Positions 34,341 through 46,803 of a stretch of 64,000 nt of DNA are shown piece after piece. The notes below the pieces were generated by a model. That model saw nothing but the letters and a program-made list of their open reading frames with translations, was not told where the DNA came from and searched no databases. How positions within the stretch are numbered: the stretch's first letter is position 1; each line of letters begins with the position of its first letter. The position numbers were made by a program, and so were the translations under genes. Source of the DNA: Ipomoea triloba. Lineage: Eukaryota > Streptophyta > Magnoliopsida > Solanales > Convolvulaceae. The stretch covers positions 31,398,690 through 31,462,689 of the forward strand of contig NC_044918.1 of the NCBI RefSeq assembly GCF_003576645.1, given 5' to 3'.

Positions 34341-36278
34341 AACTGCATAGGTTCCAAACGGCGACTGACCCATCCTGCCACCCACCGGGCAAGGAATAGG
34401 GATGATGATGACGGCTTCGTTAGCCCTCCATGAGCATTCTTACGGCTCCTAGAAGCTGACCTGGCATGGGATGCCTCCGAATATGAATTAACGAATGAAG
34501 AGGATGATAGGTTCCCTAGCATCAAAACTCGGATAACCGGCAAGGTACTAGTAGATGCCATCAAAAACCTCAATGCCAGGCAGCGTAACGCAGTTGCAGC
34601 AATAGGATTTAAGGATATCCTCAACCTTAACGTCATGCAGACACCCAAGCGGTTAGGCCATTGGCTGCTTGCAAACTTTGACCCAGCAACAATGACCATA
34701 CAGTTAGAGGATGAGAAAATCCTACGGATTGAGGAAGACGATGTACACAGAGTATTTGGATTCCCACGGGGGAATACTGACGTGAGAAACCGGGACCCCA
34801 ACGAAGTCAACAGGACACTACTTGAATGGAGATGCAACTTTCTCACAACGAATCACGACATAACACCAACGATGGTGAGCGACAAGCTATGAGAATACCC
34901 CGACGGGTGTGAAATTTTCAAGAGGCACTTCACTGTTTTGGTTGTGACCACACTAATCGGAACAATGCAGAATGGTTATTGCCACCAGCTGTTTGTTGAT
35001 GATTTGGACGATGTGACCCGCATACCCAACCTAAATTGGTGCAAATACCTCATGACAAACCTCTTGGACACCCATGATAAATGGAAAAGAGGAGAACACA
35101 AAAGATTCTGCGGGTCGTTACTCTTTCTGCGGTAAGCAAATTAGTGATGAGAATATTATTAAAGTGGCCAATTCTATGAAAATACACACTGTAATATATT
35201 TTGTGACTATGTGACCATGTAGGTACTGTATATGGACCGCGTGAAGTTCGATGGCAATAAAGTACCGCGACAAGTGCCACGAATCAAAGGTTGGACCTGC
35301 CGGATAATGATGGACATACAATTTTCAGAAATCAGATTGGGGGGATTTGGGACAGGCGAGCTATTGGGCGCAGACCTTGAAAACATAGACGTAGTCGCAC
35401 CATGCGAGGAGGACAGGGTAAGAAAAACTATCTATTTTTGTCTATGAATACTATCTAAGGTGAAGATCCTAAAATGAAGTGCACAATGTTAACTACTGAG
35501 CTGCAAATGGGTGGTTGAAATATATCTATCTATATATATATATATATAATAACAGAAGTGTCTGAAAGAGTTTTCCCGCCCAAACTGAAGGGCATTTTAG
35601 TAATAATATAATTAATATATTTTAAATTAAAATAATGCTTATTTAGTTAATAATATAATTAATATATCACCCTACTAATCAACCAAATTTCCTAAACCAC
35701 TCCCCATCTCAACCCCTCTTAATTTCTTACCTTTTTCACCTCTATCTCTCTCTCTTCCTTAATTTCTATATAAACTATTGCTTATAATCATAATCATATA
35801 AACTAGAGAAGTGGGAAACAATGATTCCTAATTCGTATTAGAATTAAGTTTTCGGTTTTCGAAAAATTAAAAAAAAAAAAGTTTTCGGTTTTCCTTCTCA
35901 AAAAATGTTTGAAACCCTCTCAATGTTTTCTCTGCTCAGCTCCTCACCTGTAGGTATGTATCTTCCTGCACTCTATCTTTTGAATTTGTATGCACGTAAA
36001 GTATGGATGCGTTTATTTACGGATTTGATTTTGGTTTTTGTTTTGGTTTTGGTTTTGGTTGTGTGATGTAAAGAAACAATGGATGATATAAGGCAACAAA
36101 AATCCATATGGTGCAAATTCAATGATGATGCCGGGTTGGTTTGGGTCACGATGAGGTAGCTTCGATCTCCTTTGCTCAATCTGTACCGGGTCCATTGAGT
36201 TTTGAAGCCACCAATTTCTAATTGTTACTGGGTATACCGTATATGATATTCTAAGATTTTAATATGATTTGTTTTTTA

Positions 36279-36422
36279 GGAGTTCCCCATTTGAAAGAGA
36301 GTGATGCTCGGCCGAAGGGAGGGAGACCAAGATGGGCGGCGCCACCAAATCGTAAGATGGGTCATTGGTTGATTCTCTTGAAGAAGATTGCTCAGTCTCA
36401 TAATCTGCTTCCTGAGTTTGAG
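36279..36422 (+). pseudogene. Exon-like gene fragment captured by the Helitron
   Basis: TTTGTTTTTTAG precedes and GTATGTAG follows a frame reading GVPHLKESDARPKGGRPRW, PPNRKMGHWLILLKKIAQ and LLPEFE. Intact splice-like borders and the low-stop frame suggest a captured host exon. The parent gene was not recognised. Confidence 0.5.
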
Positions 36423-36479
36423 GTATGTAGAAGAAGTGTGTTGAAAAAGATTTTGGGGTGTTTTCTAAATAGTTGTTAG

Positions 36480-36926
36480 AGTTGATTGGGTTAGTGTGGT
36501 TTTTTATTCATCAAATTTCTTTTTTTTTTTTATTAAAATGTATCTTATTATTTATATACAAAAGAACTGTTGTCCATTGTCACATTCTTAGTGGCATTTT
36601 TTTTAATCAATTCCTTTTAACTTTTTTAATCTTGTAGGCGTAGAAGTTTATTTTTAATATGATGTTAGTTATTGTTATCTTATACTATTTTTTTTTATTA
36701 TTATCAATTGCAGATGTAGAAAATTGTAACTTTACTATTTCTTATGAAGAGATAGTTAAACTGGCAGATTATGAAGAGATATTTCTATATTAAATCTGTA
36801 TTTTTTAGTGTGTAGTTGATATTTTTTTAAAGAGAAGTATTGTGTACTACTTTACTTTATAAGTAAAACTAAATTTAATAATTTTCTCTACTTTTTAATA
36901 ATTGCCTCTCTCACAACCTATTAGTC

Positions 36927-36963
<37 letters not shown>

Positions 36964-37317
36964 TTTAGCAAGTTTTGATTCCGATTATAATTCTAATGCT
37001 ATGATTAAACTAATTAAGTATCCAAAATATTTTGGTTGCCATAAATCATTGATTATTGATTCCAATTATTACTAATATTTATTATTAATTGCACAATACT
37101 ATAGGTTTAGTTGAAGTCTTCCATTGTACAATTATTAGTTAAAAACGGTAATTACTGTACTTGATTAAATGAAATAATAGTATTAAATTTTTAACCTCGA
37201 TTTAAAATCTATTTTGTTAAGATTATACTAATAATAATAATATAATACTCTAATAATAATAATCCAAAACTCTTAATATAATTTCCCTAATATATTTATA
37301 TAATAATAATAATAGTA

Positions 37318-37357
<40 letters not shown>

Positions 37358-38319
37358 AAAACTCTTAATATGAGTTCCTAATTAATTTTTTCTATTAAAT
37401 TCATTTATAACGGTAATTATAAATATAGGATTATGAAAAATTAGGAGGATTGATACCACCTCATCAGTTTCTATCATATTTAAATTAATTGATACTTTTC
37501 TTAATATATCGTACCTTAAAGACTTTCAACATTTGTTATAATCCTGATCAATATATTAATCTATTATTTTATGGTAATTTCTATCATATTTAAATTAATT
37601 GATACTTTTCCTAATATATAGCTTACCTTGAAGGCATACAACCTTTGTTATAATACTGATCATGTATTAATATGTTATTTTATGATAATTTATATAGGTA
37701 ATTATCATATACTATTTACCATATAAATGACCTATGATAACTGTTAATCGTATTTAACATCTTAATTTATTATGATAATTGAATATAGTGATTCCCTTAT
37801 TTTTTTTACTTCAAATAATATCAATTGCCCATTCACTTCCTTTGATCACTTTTGAATAAAATCTTAAAAATTATGGCAATTAAGTAATTAATACTTTCTG
37901 TAATATACATTTTATCTAATCATATAAGGAAATTGATAATACATATGTTAATTCCATAATTAAAGGAGATTACAAAAAATTATGATAATTATTCCAATTC
38001 ACATATTATTATGCTAATTCACAGATTATTATGCAATACAATTATGCAAATTATTCCAAATTGATTATTACACATATAAAATTATCCTAATGGTTACTTT
38101 TGAATAAAATCTTAACAATTATGTTAATTAATAAATTAATTCACACATTATATTTTTATTAAACTATTTGTTTTATACTTGCTGTAATATAGATTTATCT
38201 AATCAATCAAGGAAATTAAACATGCACATACTATGAACATAATTTTTTAAAAAATAAACATACACATATTACATCTATAATTAAACAAAATTAAACATAC
38301 ACATGTTATTTTATTAATA
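36480..38319. other. AT-rich Helitron interior
   Basis: No gene. (AAT)n-type runs at about 36927-36961 and 37299-37353, and a ~100-bp duplication near 37460 and 37575 (TTTCTATCATATTTAAATTA). Confidence 0.6.
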
Positions 38320-38327
38320 ATAATATA

Positions 38328-38541
38328 CAGGGACGTATCCAGGAATTTGTTCCAGTGGGGGCGAAATATTAAAAAAAAAAAAGAAAAGAATACTTAAAGA
38401 AATATAATCATAAATATTGTTGGATATATGCGATAAATAAAACATATCAAAACTTTATAAAAATATTTATAACAAAATATGAAACATAATTAATTTGATA
38501 AATTAATTCAAATAGAAAACAAATTATAAATTACATATCTC

Positions 38542-38602
<61 letters not shown>

Positions 38603-38716
38603 ATTCATAAAACTTTCTTGAAGCTATAAGGGATTTGAACCCCATAAGGCCATACCTTTCTTAGAACAAGAATACATCTACCAACTAGTCAACCTAACAT
38701 CTTGTGTATATTAATC

Positions 38717-38761
<45 letters not shown>

Positions 38762-39023
38762 ATAAAAAAAATCACTATAGAAGCTACAAGATTCGCATAA
38801 GCAATTGTGCTTCCCATAGGATTCGAACACATAACTTTGCTAAAGCAAAACATAATTCTACCATCTTGTCTAGCTTACACTCTGTTTAATGCATCTGTTT
38901 TTATGTATTTATATCTAAAACAAGTATATATATACATATATACATACAAAGCTATATATGGGGTGGGGGGTGGGGTAAGTGGGGGCAGGTGCCCCCACTG
39001 CCCCCAGGGCAGCTCCGTCACTG
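38328..39023. mobile_element. hAT-like element (TSD ATAATATA) inside the Helitron
   Basis: Ends CAGGGACGTATCCAGG and, reversed, CAGTGACGGAGCTGCC. A perfect 8-bp duplication ATAATATA lies at 38320-38327 and 39024-39031, the hAT length. The interior has two (TA)n runs and two diverged GAAGCTA(T/C)AAG... modules, each holding a GATT(C/T)GAAC motif. No transposase. Confidence 0.8.
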
Positions 39024-39598
39024 ATAATATATAATCCTTAATTAATATAATTATTCAGATTACATGGACGCCATAATTAGTATAATAATTAATAATATAT
39101 ACTCTTTAATTACCATTAGTAATAATAATAAAATGACCTCATTCTTATTAGAATTAATGATAAATTTTTCTGCCCATATAAGAAATTAAACATACACATA
39201 TTACGGTGGGTAATTAAAAGAAATTAAGCATACTATACACATATTACGACCATAGTTAAAGGATATTAAATATAAACATATTACGCCCATATTACCAACT
39301 TATATTTAATACTTTAATCTTACTATAATAATTAAACATACGGATCTTCATTTGGTTATAGTAAATTTTTATTACTTAAAATAATTCAATTAACCATGCT
39401 CTTCCTTCTATTTTTTTTTAGACTTTTCCTATTATAATTTTTAAGTAATCAAATTCAACACTAATATACAAATCTTATAATTTCAAATAAATGTATATAC
39501 TTTCAAATATTAAAATTATTTATAATTTCATCATTAATTTTAATATTTAAATATATAATAAAAAAATTTATCCGTGCATCGCACATGTAATTTACTAA

Positions 39599-40150
39599 TT
39601 CTGTATATAATAGAAGTTAACAAGTTATGTTGCATGCACATTGAATACTAATGAAGCGTAGAGTGTTATGAAATGAGCTGCACATAGTTTATAGGTAGTG
39701 AGTGTATCACCATTCGAGGGGACTAAATTCAAGAAGCATGAAAACTGCTAGGTAATAAAGTGCACAACCGTTAACACTAAGATGCACAGGGGTGGTTGTA
39801 ACAGTAAGTTTAGCCGAACAAGGTTTAAAAATGTGGTCACATGCACACTGTAATAAACTAAGTTGCACATGGGTGGTAGGTGTAGTACTACCTCAATAGA
39901 TCCATTTAACATAAACACATGCTAAACGCTATCTTCTGAAGTGCACATACTCCTGATATGACATGCACATAGGGTATAGCTATTGAACATAATATAGGTT
40001 AATAAACGGTAGTGATTGCACACTGTTTTGATCTGAGCTGAACCTCGGTGGTATGTATACAAAACTAGACCATTAAAGACTGAAAAAGAACATGCATGCA
40101 CACTATTAACTACTGAAGTGCACACTGGTTTCCTGATCACTTAATTGCAG
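39599..40150 (+). repeat. TGCACA-rich intron-like stretch
   Basis: TGCACA or GTGCAC occurs about every 30-60 bp (for example 39640, 39680, 39760, 39790, 39845). The same word is frequent at 41580-41720 and 47650-48065 in the same element. Confidence 0.6.
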
Positions 40151-42270
40151 ATTTTTGAAGCTCGGGTCTCTGACAAAATGACAATGCTGAAGTCCATCAT
40201 GTTAGATCTGGAGAAATTAATAGAGGAGACGGAGGACGTAGCTGTGAAGGAAGGAATGCTTCGGGAAATACAGCAAACAACTAAGTCATTGGTGGGAATG
40301 ATGGGGACGTAACGACCAAAGGAGAACACTGGTCCAAGGAACAAGGAAAGCACAGACAACCAGCACAAAGAAGAGTTTTGCGCAAACCCCGAAAACATAA
40401 GGGTCGTGGAGGATGTGGAGAGAGCCGCGCTACTAAGGACAGATGGTTGCGAAATGCCTAGTTTCAGCTTGGGATTCACACAGGTGGAGACCAATGAGGG
40501 TATGGAGAACATTGACAATATTGCTCTACCAACAGATGAAGTAGGGCCACAGGGGGGGTACTCCAACAACCTTAGAAATGGAAACAGACCATGAGTGTGC
40601 ACCGAAAGGGGTAGAAATCGCAGCGCCAAGTGGTGAAATAATAAACACCCCAGCAGAGGTAATAATTTCCAGCTTACATAATTAACTACTATGTCTGCAG
40701 CAAATATGTATTCATGTTGCAAATAATATGAGATCATGGAAAGGAAATGCACATACCACTGTCAAATGGTACTATAGAATATTCTAACGTGTGTTTTTCA
40801 ACCAGCAAATTATTAGAGTCCATGACAGCGGGAAGAAGAACCTGTGCGGCCCACCATTCGGCGCCCCGACCAAGATGGGACGGCTACAAAGGACTGAGGC
40901 TGAGCGAGAAAACGGGGAAATGGAAATGCTATGCCAGTACATAAGCCAGATTATGGGCATCAAGTATGAAGAAATACCGCAGCCATACGTCGTCCACCAA
41001 TGGATTGCATAGAGCGTTAACAACGACATGTAATGGATTCAAACGGCGATAACCTAATTTGTTTTTTTCTCCGCCTGTAATTGACTTCAGATTTTGAGTT
41101 CTCTACACATTACTATGAGGGCCCTTATATCATACAACTTTAACACCCCACACGATGCAAGTATGAGGTGTTGTTCACCTACAAACACAGAGTTGCTAGG
41201 TTACTGGACTTCACATCCCTACTGATGGAGCAGGAGGTATCTGTTGGGATCATCAACGCGTGGGCATGCAACCTAAATCACCGAGAGCACCAGAATACAA
41301 ACGGCGCGCCAAGAAGAGTATTCGCATCACCCACCACAACGGTTGAATTCTAACCCTAAAATAATTACCAAGAGTACTTGTTTTGTCCAAGTCAGCTAAT
41401 AATGAATCAATCAATACAGGTCCAAGCTGTAGTGGCATACAAGAAATCAAGGAGACAAAGGTTGGCTTGGTTCTGTTCTAGGTTGGCGAAAGATTTTAAG
41501 CCCTCCCCTTACAAGAAGTTGTCAGATGTAGACATGGTAAATGAGAAAGACATCACTGCACATTTAACAGAGGCACACACGTTTTAGGACGGGTGCACAG
41601 ACCTTAATAAGCCGTAGGGTAGGTGCACACGGGTACTGAGCCAAGTGCACACATGCAGAATGTTATTTTCACACATGCACTCACCTCATGCTTAACTTCA
41701 CTTACGTTGTGCAGGTGATATTCCCAATAGTCTAGGAACAACACTTCTACATCATAAGCTTCGACCTGCTTAAGATGAAAATTGAAATCATCGATAACTC
41801 ATCCAAAAAGGTTCCCAACGACAAAAAATATCTGAAGGTCCCGGAGGATTTGGTGTGCATTATCCCCCATATTTTACAATCAATATGTACATTATGAAAC
41901 TACCAAATTGAAGTGCAACCATGTTGGTTAAAAAATATGTGTACAGATCGACCTGTTTTCCACACACTTGTATGACGAAGGTGAAGTGACAAGAAGTGGT
42001 TACATTGCTAGGGTAACACCAACACGTATGCAAATGTCGTGGAGAGACAACCTAAACAAGGTAGACTGCGGAATCTACACCATGCGGCACATGGAGATCT
42101 TCCTCGGGCAGACATTCAACACATGGAAGTGCGGACTCGTGAAAGGTGATCGCGCATATCTACGCAACCTACGAATGATATACATGAGGGAAATCCTAAT
42201 GCCAAGATCAACGAACATCGAGTTTCCAACATTAAGAGGGCAACAAAATTCCAGCATGAGCTATTCCTAA

Positions 42271-42621
42271 GCTATGTCACGCAAGGCAACTGACCACCTG
42301 CCAATGATGAACACTTTTAATGAAGACTGTTTTTTATTTTGGAGAACACACAGATTATGACATTATCATGAAATTTACCAAGTTGCAAAATGTGGGATAT
42401 TATTATGTTTTTGGGATTCTTGACAATGGATAGGGTATAGATGGTGACATAGAGTAGTGGTCGTAGGTGATATATTTTTGAAGTATGTGATTTAGGGAAC
42501 TTGTGTTCGCAGGTGCTTTGTTTTTGAATTGTGTGAACCAGCAAACAGTGAACAAGAAAATGTACCCACCAAGCACATGGTGTCGATCTAATGTGCACAT
42601 TCCGATGTAATTAGTAACTTT
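42271..42621. other. 3' flank of the Ulp1-like gene
   Basis: No coding content seen. Belongs to the large element. Solo LTR 2 begins at its end. Confidence 0.4.
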
Positions 42622-43608
42622 AAATTTGTAACCCCTCACTAATTCCAATAAGCTGCGATCGTACGTATCGGTCACGAACCGTAAAATTTTTAAGAACTGG
42701 TGTTCGGACCCAATTGTCCTAGGGAATGGATTATTAGACACCATACTATTATTCTTGAATTTCCTATTTAATTAAATTAGCCCATAGCAGCGAAAATTTA
42801 TTTTGATCGTAGCATCGCTAAATTTCGCGGTGTACCGAACCTGGCCCAATTTTAAGTTTTAGTCTGGGATAAATTTTTTTGGTTTCGAAAATTATTTGAT
42901 TTAAATTATTTTCTACCGAGAATTTATCTGTTTTAATCCCAATCAGTCTAGCCAAGATATTTTCAAGATCATACCATAAGTGAGTGACACTTGTCACAAT
43001 TAATTACCACATATTTATGTGGACTAGTCAACCAAGTGAGATCAAAAATATAAAGCAATTTTTTTCCCCTTTCTTCTTCATTTGGCCGAATTCACAAGAG
43101 AAAAGAGAGAGAAAGATCATCATCTTTCTCCATTAAAACTTCACCTTCCATAGCCAAAGTTCCTTCACAAGTCTCAAGTCTTTCGGTAAAACTTTAATTT
43201 TATTCGGTAGAAAGCTTTATTTTCCTTCCTAGACCTTGAATCTAAGCTTAGTTTCTTAATATTTGTTGTTATGATGTTAATTTTTCTCCTAGGGTTTTGA
43301 GTGAAAATTGGGGAAAAGGTCCAAGATTTGCTTTCTACAGTGTTAGTAAACTTTCTCAAGGTAAGGAATCCCTTAAGTAGGTTAAGGTCATTTGAAATTG
43401 GATAATTGATTGTTTGGTTGAAATATGATGAGATCTAGGTGTAAATATGGTGTACATGATTGTATGTATAATATATATGAAATTGTGTTTTGCATAATAT
43501 ATAGGTATAAATTGTTGTGTTGATGAGATGTGGTAGTTAATATGCCCAAATATCTAAATTAGAGATGCTAAGTGTATGATATAATATATGTATGTACGTA
43601 TAAGAATG

Positions 43609-43671
<63 letters not shown>

Positions 43672-43996
43672 NNNNNNNNNNNNNNNNNNNNNNNNNNNNN
43701 NNNNNNNNNNNNNNNNNNNNNNNNNNNNNNNNNNNNNNNNNNNNNNNNNNNNNNNNNNNNNNNNNNNNNNNNNNNNNNNNNNNNNNNNNNNNNNNNNNNN
43801 NNNNNNNNNNNNNNNNNNNNNNNNNNNNNNNNNNNNNNNNNNNNNNNNNNNNNNNNNNNNNNNNNNNNNNNNNNNNNNNNNNNNNNNNNNNNNNNNNNNN
43901 NNNNNNNNNNNNNNNNNNNNNNNNNNNNNNNNNNNNNNNNNNNNNNNNNNNNNNNNNNNNNNNNNNNNNNNNNNNNNNNNNNNNNNNNNNNNNNNN
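43672..43996. other. Assembly gap, 325 N
   Basis: The gap starts in a (TA)n run. The second copy at 45466-45570 bridges the same flanks with only about 105 bp, so the gap length is an estimate. Confidence 0.95.
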
Positions 43997-44475
43997 TATA
44001 TATATATGTGATATATATGTTAACCGTGTATACATATACGTATGAGTATTGTGGAAATTTATACTATGTATATAGGTAGTATGTGCACTTTATGTGAGTA
44101 TGCCTAAATGTGTGAGGCGTTATATTGATTGCATATATACATATATGAAGTATTATGTACATATGTGATGTGATAATGGAACAATGTAGGATAGTTACAC
44201 TTTATTACCCCGGTGTATGGTAATTAGTGTACTATCAAAATGTTTTGAGAAACAAAACTTTTGGACAAAGTTAAGAGTGTTGAATGATTTCAAGTTGGGA
44301 CTTGGTTTTGTGGAATATGTCCAAAAAGTAATTTTTGACTCAAGGAAGATGAGGAAGAAGGAAAAATGTTTTCAAACCCTTAGTTTCTAGTAAAGTTGAG
44401 GAGGACCTTGATTAGCCTTCGGGTGGCTTAAAGTGCCCTTGCCCAAGGTTGTTATATATAGTATGATCATTCATA

Positions 44476-44778
44476 NGCATCGCTAAATTTCGCGGTGTAC
44501 CGAACCTGGCCCAATTTTAAGTTTTAGTCTGGGATAAATTTTTTTGGTTTCGAAAATTATTTGATTTAAATTATTTTCTACCGAGAATTTATCTGTTTTA
44601 ATCCCAATCAGTCTAGCCAAGATATTTTCAAGATCNAGGGCCAGCTAGGGATCATTTTAACGAACCTTACGTCCAGGGAATCAGTGTTAGACCGGGTGAT
44701 GACCACTGAACCCGAGTTCGATGATCCAAGTGGTCAAGAGAGGGAGTCAAGAGAATACTCCAAAGGCCTCACGCTTCN
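44476..44778. other. Three single-N joins with misplaced fragments
   Basis: Ns at 44476, 44636 and 44778. 44477-44635 repeats 42812-42970, and 44637-44777 repeats 46179-46319. The sequence then restarts as a copy of 43023 onward. The order here is not credible. Confidence 0.9.
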
Positions 44779-45406
44779 ACTAGTCAACCAAGTGAGATCA
44801 AAAATATAAAGCAATTTTTTTCCCCTTTCTTCTTCATTTGGCCGAATTCACAAGAGAAAAGAGAGAGAAAGATCATCATTTGGCCGAATTCACAAGAGAA
44901 AAGAGAGAGAAAGATCATCATCTTTCTCCATTAAAACTTCACCTTCCATAGCCAAAGTTCCTTCACAAGTCTCAAGTCTTTCGGTAAAACTTTAATTTTA
45001 TTCGGTAGAAAGCTTTATTTTCCTTCCTAGACCTTGAATCTAAGCTTAGTTTCTTAATATTTGTTGTTATGATGTTAATTTTTCTCCTAGGGTTTTGAGT
45101 GAAAATTGGGGAAAAGGTCCAAGATTTGCTTTCTACAGTGTTAGTAAACTTTCTCAAGGTAAGGAATCCCTTAAGTAGGTTAAGGTCATTTGAAATTGGA
45201 TAATTGATTGTTTGGTTGAAATATGATGAGATCTAGGTGTAAATATGGTGTACATGATTGTATGTATAATATATATGAAATTGTGTTTTGCATAATATAT
45301 AGGTATAAATTGTTGTGTTGATGAGATGTGGTAGTTAATATGCCCAAATATCTAAATTAGAGATGCTAAGTGTATGATATAATATATGTATGTACGTATA
45401 AGAATG

Positions 45407-45466
<60 letters not shown>

Positions 45467-46049
45467 GTGTGATGTATGTATATGTAATCCGTATATATGT
45501 GCATATATGGGTATAAATACATACCTAATGAGTATGTATGTATAATTAAAATAAAGTGTTGTATTATGTATATATATATGTGATATATATGTTAACCGTG
45601 TATACATATACGTATGAGTATTGTGGAAATTTATACTATGTATATAGGTAGTATGTGCACTTTATGTGAGTATGCCTAAATGTGTGAGGCGTTATATTGA
45701 TTGCATATATACATATATGAAGTATTATGTACATATGTGATGTGATAATGGAACAATGTAGGATAGTTACACTTTATTACCCCGGTGTATGGTAATTAGT
45801 GTACTATCAAAATGTTTTGAGAAACAAAACTTTTGGACAAAGTTAAGAGTGTTGAATGATTTCAAGTTGGGACTTGGTTTTGTGGAATATGTCCAAAAAG
45901 TAATTTTTGACTCAAGGAAGATGAGGAAGAAGGAAAAATGTTTTCAAACCCTTAGTTTCTAGTAAAGTTGAGGAGGACCTTGATTAGCCTTCGGGTGGCT
46001 TAAAGTGCCCTTGCCCAAGGTTGTTATATATAGTATGATCATTCATACG
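44779..46049 (+). repeat. Second copy of 43023-44475 without the gap (probable assembly duplication)
   Basis: Colinear with offset 1756, changing to 1798 after a 42-bp tandem duplication at about 44837-44920. It includes the (TA)n run at about 45413-45465. Confidence 0.85.
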
Positions 46050-46055
46050 GAAGGA

Positions 46056-46303
46056 GCGAAGTCTATTCGCCAGGGTACTATATAACTCGTTTGGATTAGG
46101 AATTCCTACGGGGGTGTGCACACTTAAAGTATAGTTACTCTAGAAAGTCCGGGTAGGTGTCGTTTCTATGGACCTAGTAGGGCCAGCTAGGGATCATTTT
46201 AACGAACCTTACGTCCAGGGAATCAGTGTTAGACCGGGTGATGACCACTGAACCCGAGTTCGATGATCCAAGTGGTCAAGAGAGGGAGTCAAGAGAATAC
46301 TCC
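46056..46303 (+). repeat. Hairpin cluster in solo LTR 2
   Basis: GCGAA/TTCGC with 5-nt loop (46056-46070), the palindrome TAGGAATTCCTA (46097-46108), GACCACT/AGTGGTC (46243-46277), then GGAGT/ACTCC (46285-46303). The cluster surrounds the motif at 46110 that is shared with solo LTR 1, where the A+B array lies. Confidence 0.75.
46110..46132 (+). promoter_or_regulatory. Shared LTR motif, second occurrence
   Basis: GGGG plus GTGTGCACACTTAAAGTAT, identical to 19197-19219. Confidence 0.6.
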
Positions 46304-46758
46304 AAAGGCCTCACGCTTTCTACAAAGAAATTAAGTGGAGAATTTCGTATGAAAATGTAGTTACTCTGTAGCTACGCTAAAGAGGGGGGTGATGATTGTT
46401 TAAGCAAGAAAGGGTGTTGATGAACCCTCTTTGAGAAAAAGTTGGTGGAATTTCCCTACGAGGAAGATTTTCAAGTACAAGGCGGTGATTACATGCGAAG
46501 TCCATAAAATTTTTCCACTACTTGCTTATATGCGTAGATGATTAGTGATGCGTTGAGTAATGTATTTCTTGTTAAGCAATCCCTTATCCAAAGAAATTCT
46601 ATTGTTGTTCCATTCTTAATTATTACTTGTGCAAACTATACTTGATAACCTGTTTGCAGGTAAAGTGTCAATGAGGAGTAAGGGTAACAAAGGTTTTGTT
46701 TAAATATACCTGTTTTGCAAACCTTTATTTAATTTTGGGTGACCCATGGATCCTTTAC

Positions 46759-46774
46759 TTAGCCGTCGCGCTAA
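46759..46774 (+). other. Conserved hairpin TTAGC/GCTAA
   Basis: Counterpart of 19614-19631 in solo LTR 1; the loop differs and the stem is kept. Confidence 0.55.
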
Positions 46775-46803
46775 CTGCACTTCAATGTGTTTTTATTTAA
46801 CAA

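Larger units (their letters stand above)
35529..39598 (+). mobile_element. Helitron inside the Ulp1-like gene
   Basis: Begins A|TCTATATATA...AATAACAGAAG and ends with GTGCATCGCAC, then CTAA|T (39595-39599): the TC start, hairpin and CTRR|T end of plant Helitrons, with host A and T on the two sides. It lies in an intron-like part of the gene between exon blocks ending near 35418 and starting at 40151. No Rep/helicase was seen, so it is non-autonomous. Confidence 0.7.
34350..42270 (+). pseudogene. Ulp1-like (C48) cysteine peptidase gene, decayed, inside the element
   Basis: The first readable block (34490-35131) gives RQRNAVAAIGFKDIL, LGHWLLANFDP and DVHRVFGFPRG. This is the N-terminal region common to plant Ulp1-type transposon proteins. 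A TGA at 34890 interrupts it. Next come VLYMDRVKFDG and KGWTCRIM (35223 on), IFEARVSDKM (40151 on), QIIRVHDSGKKN and HRVARLLDFTSLLM. The peptidase core has EQHFYIISFDL with the catalytic His codon at 41742 (preceded by TAG at 41733), IEIIDNS for the Asp, and KVDCGIYTMRHMEIFLG with Cys at 42067. Exons have AG/GT borders, but one junction (35131/35223) loses the frame. Probably dead, although the triad survives. Its role in such elements is unknown. Confidence 0.8.

Noticed and set aside
34316..34846. 176-codon minus-strand ORF
   Set aside because: Opposes the Ulp1-type N-terminal block, which has clear family motifs on the plus strand.
38620..38660. tRNA-like GATTTGAACCCC motif
   Set aside because: Only a T-arm-like word is present; no cloverleaf could be built, and it lies in a hAT element.
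40141..40752. 203-codon minus-strand ORF
   Set aside because: Opposes the Ulp1-like exon at 40151 and shows no domain; a hydrophobic reverse-frame shadow.
43568..44079. Long ORFs across the (TA)n run and N gap
   Set aside because: They consist of Tyr-Ile repeats and unknown residues; they come from the microsatellite and the gap.
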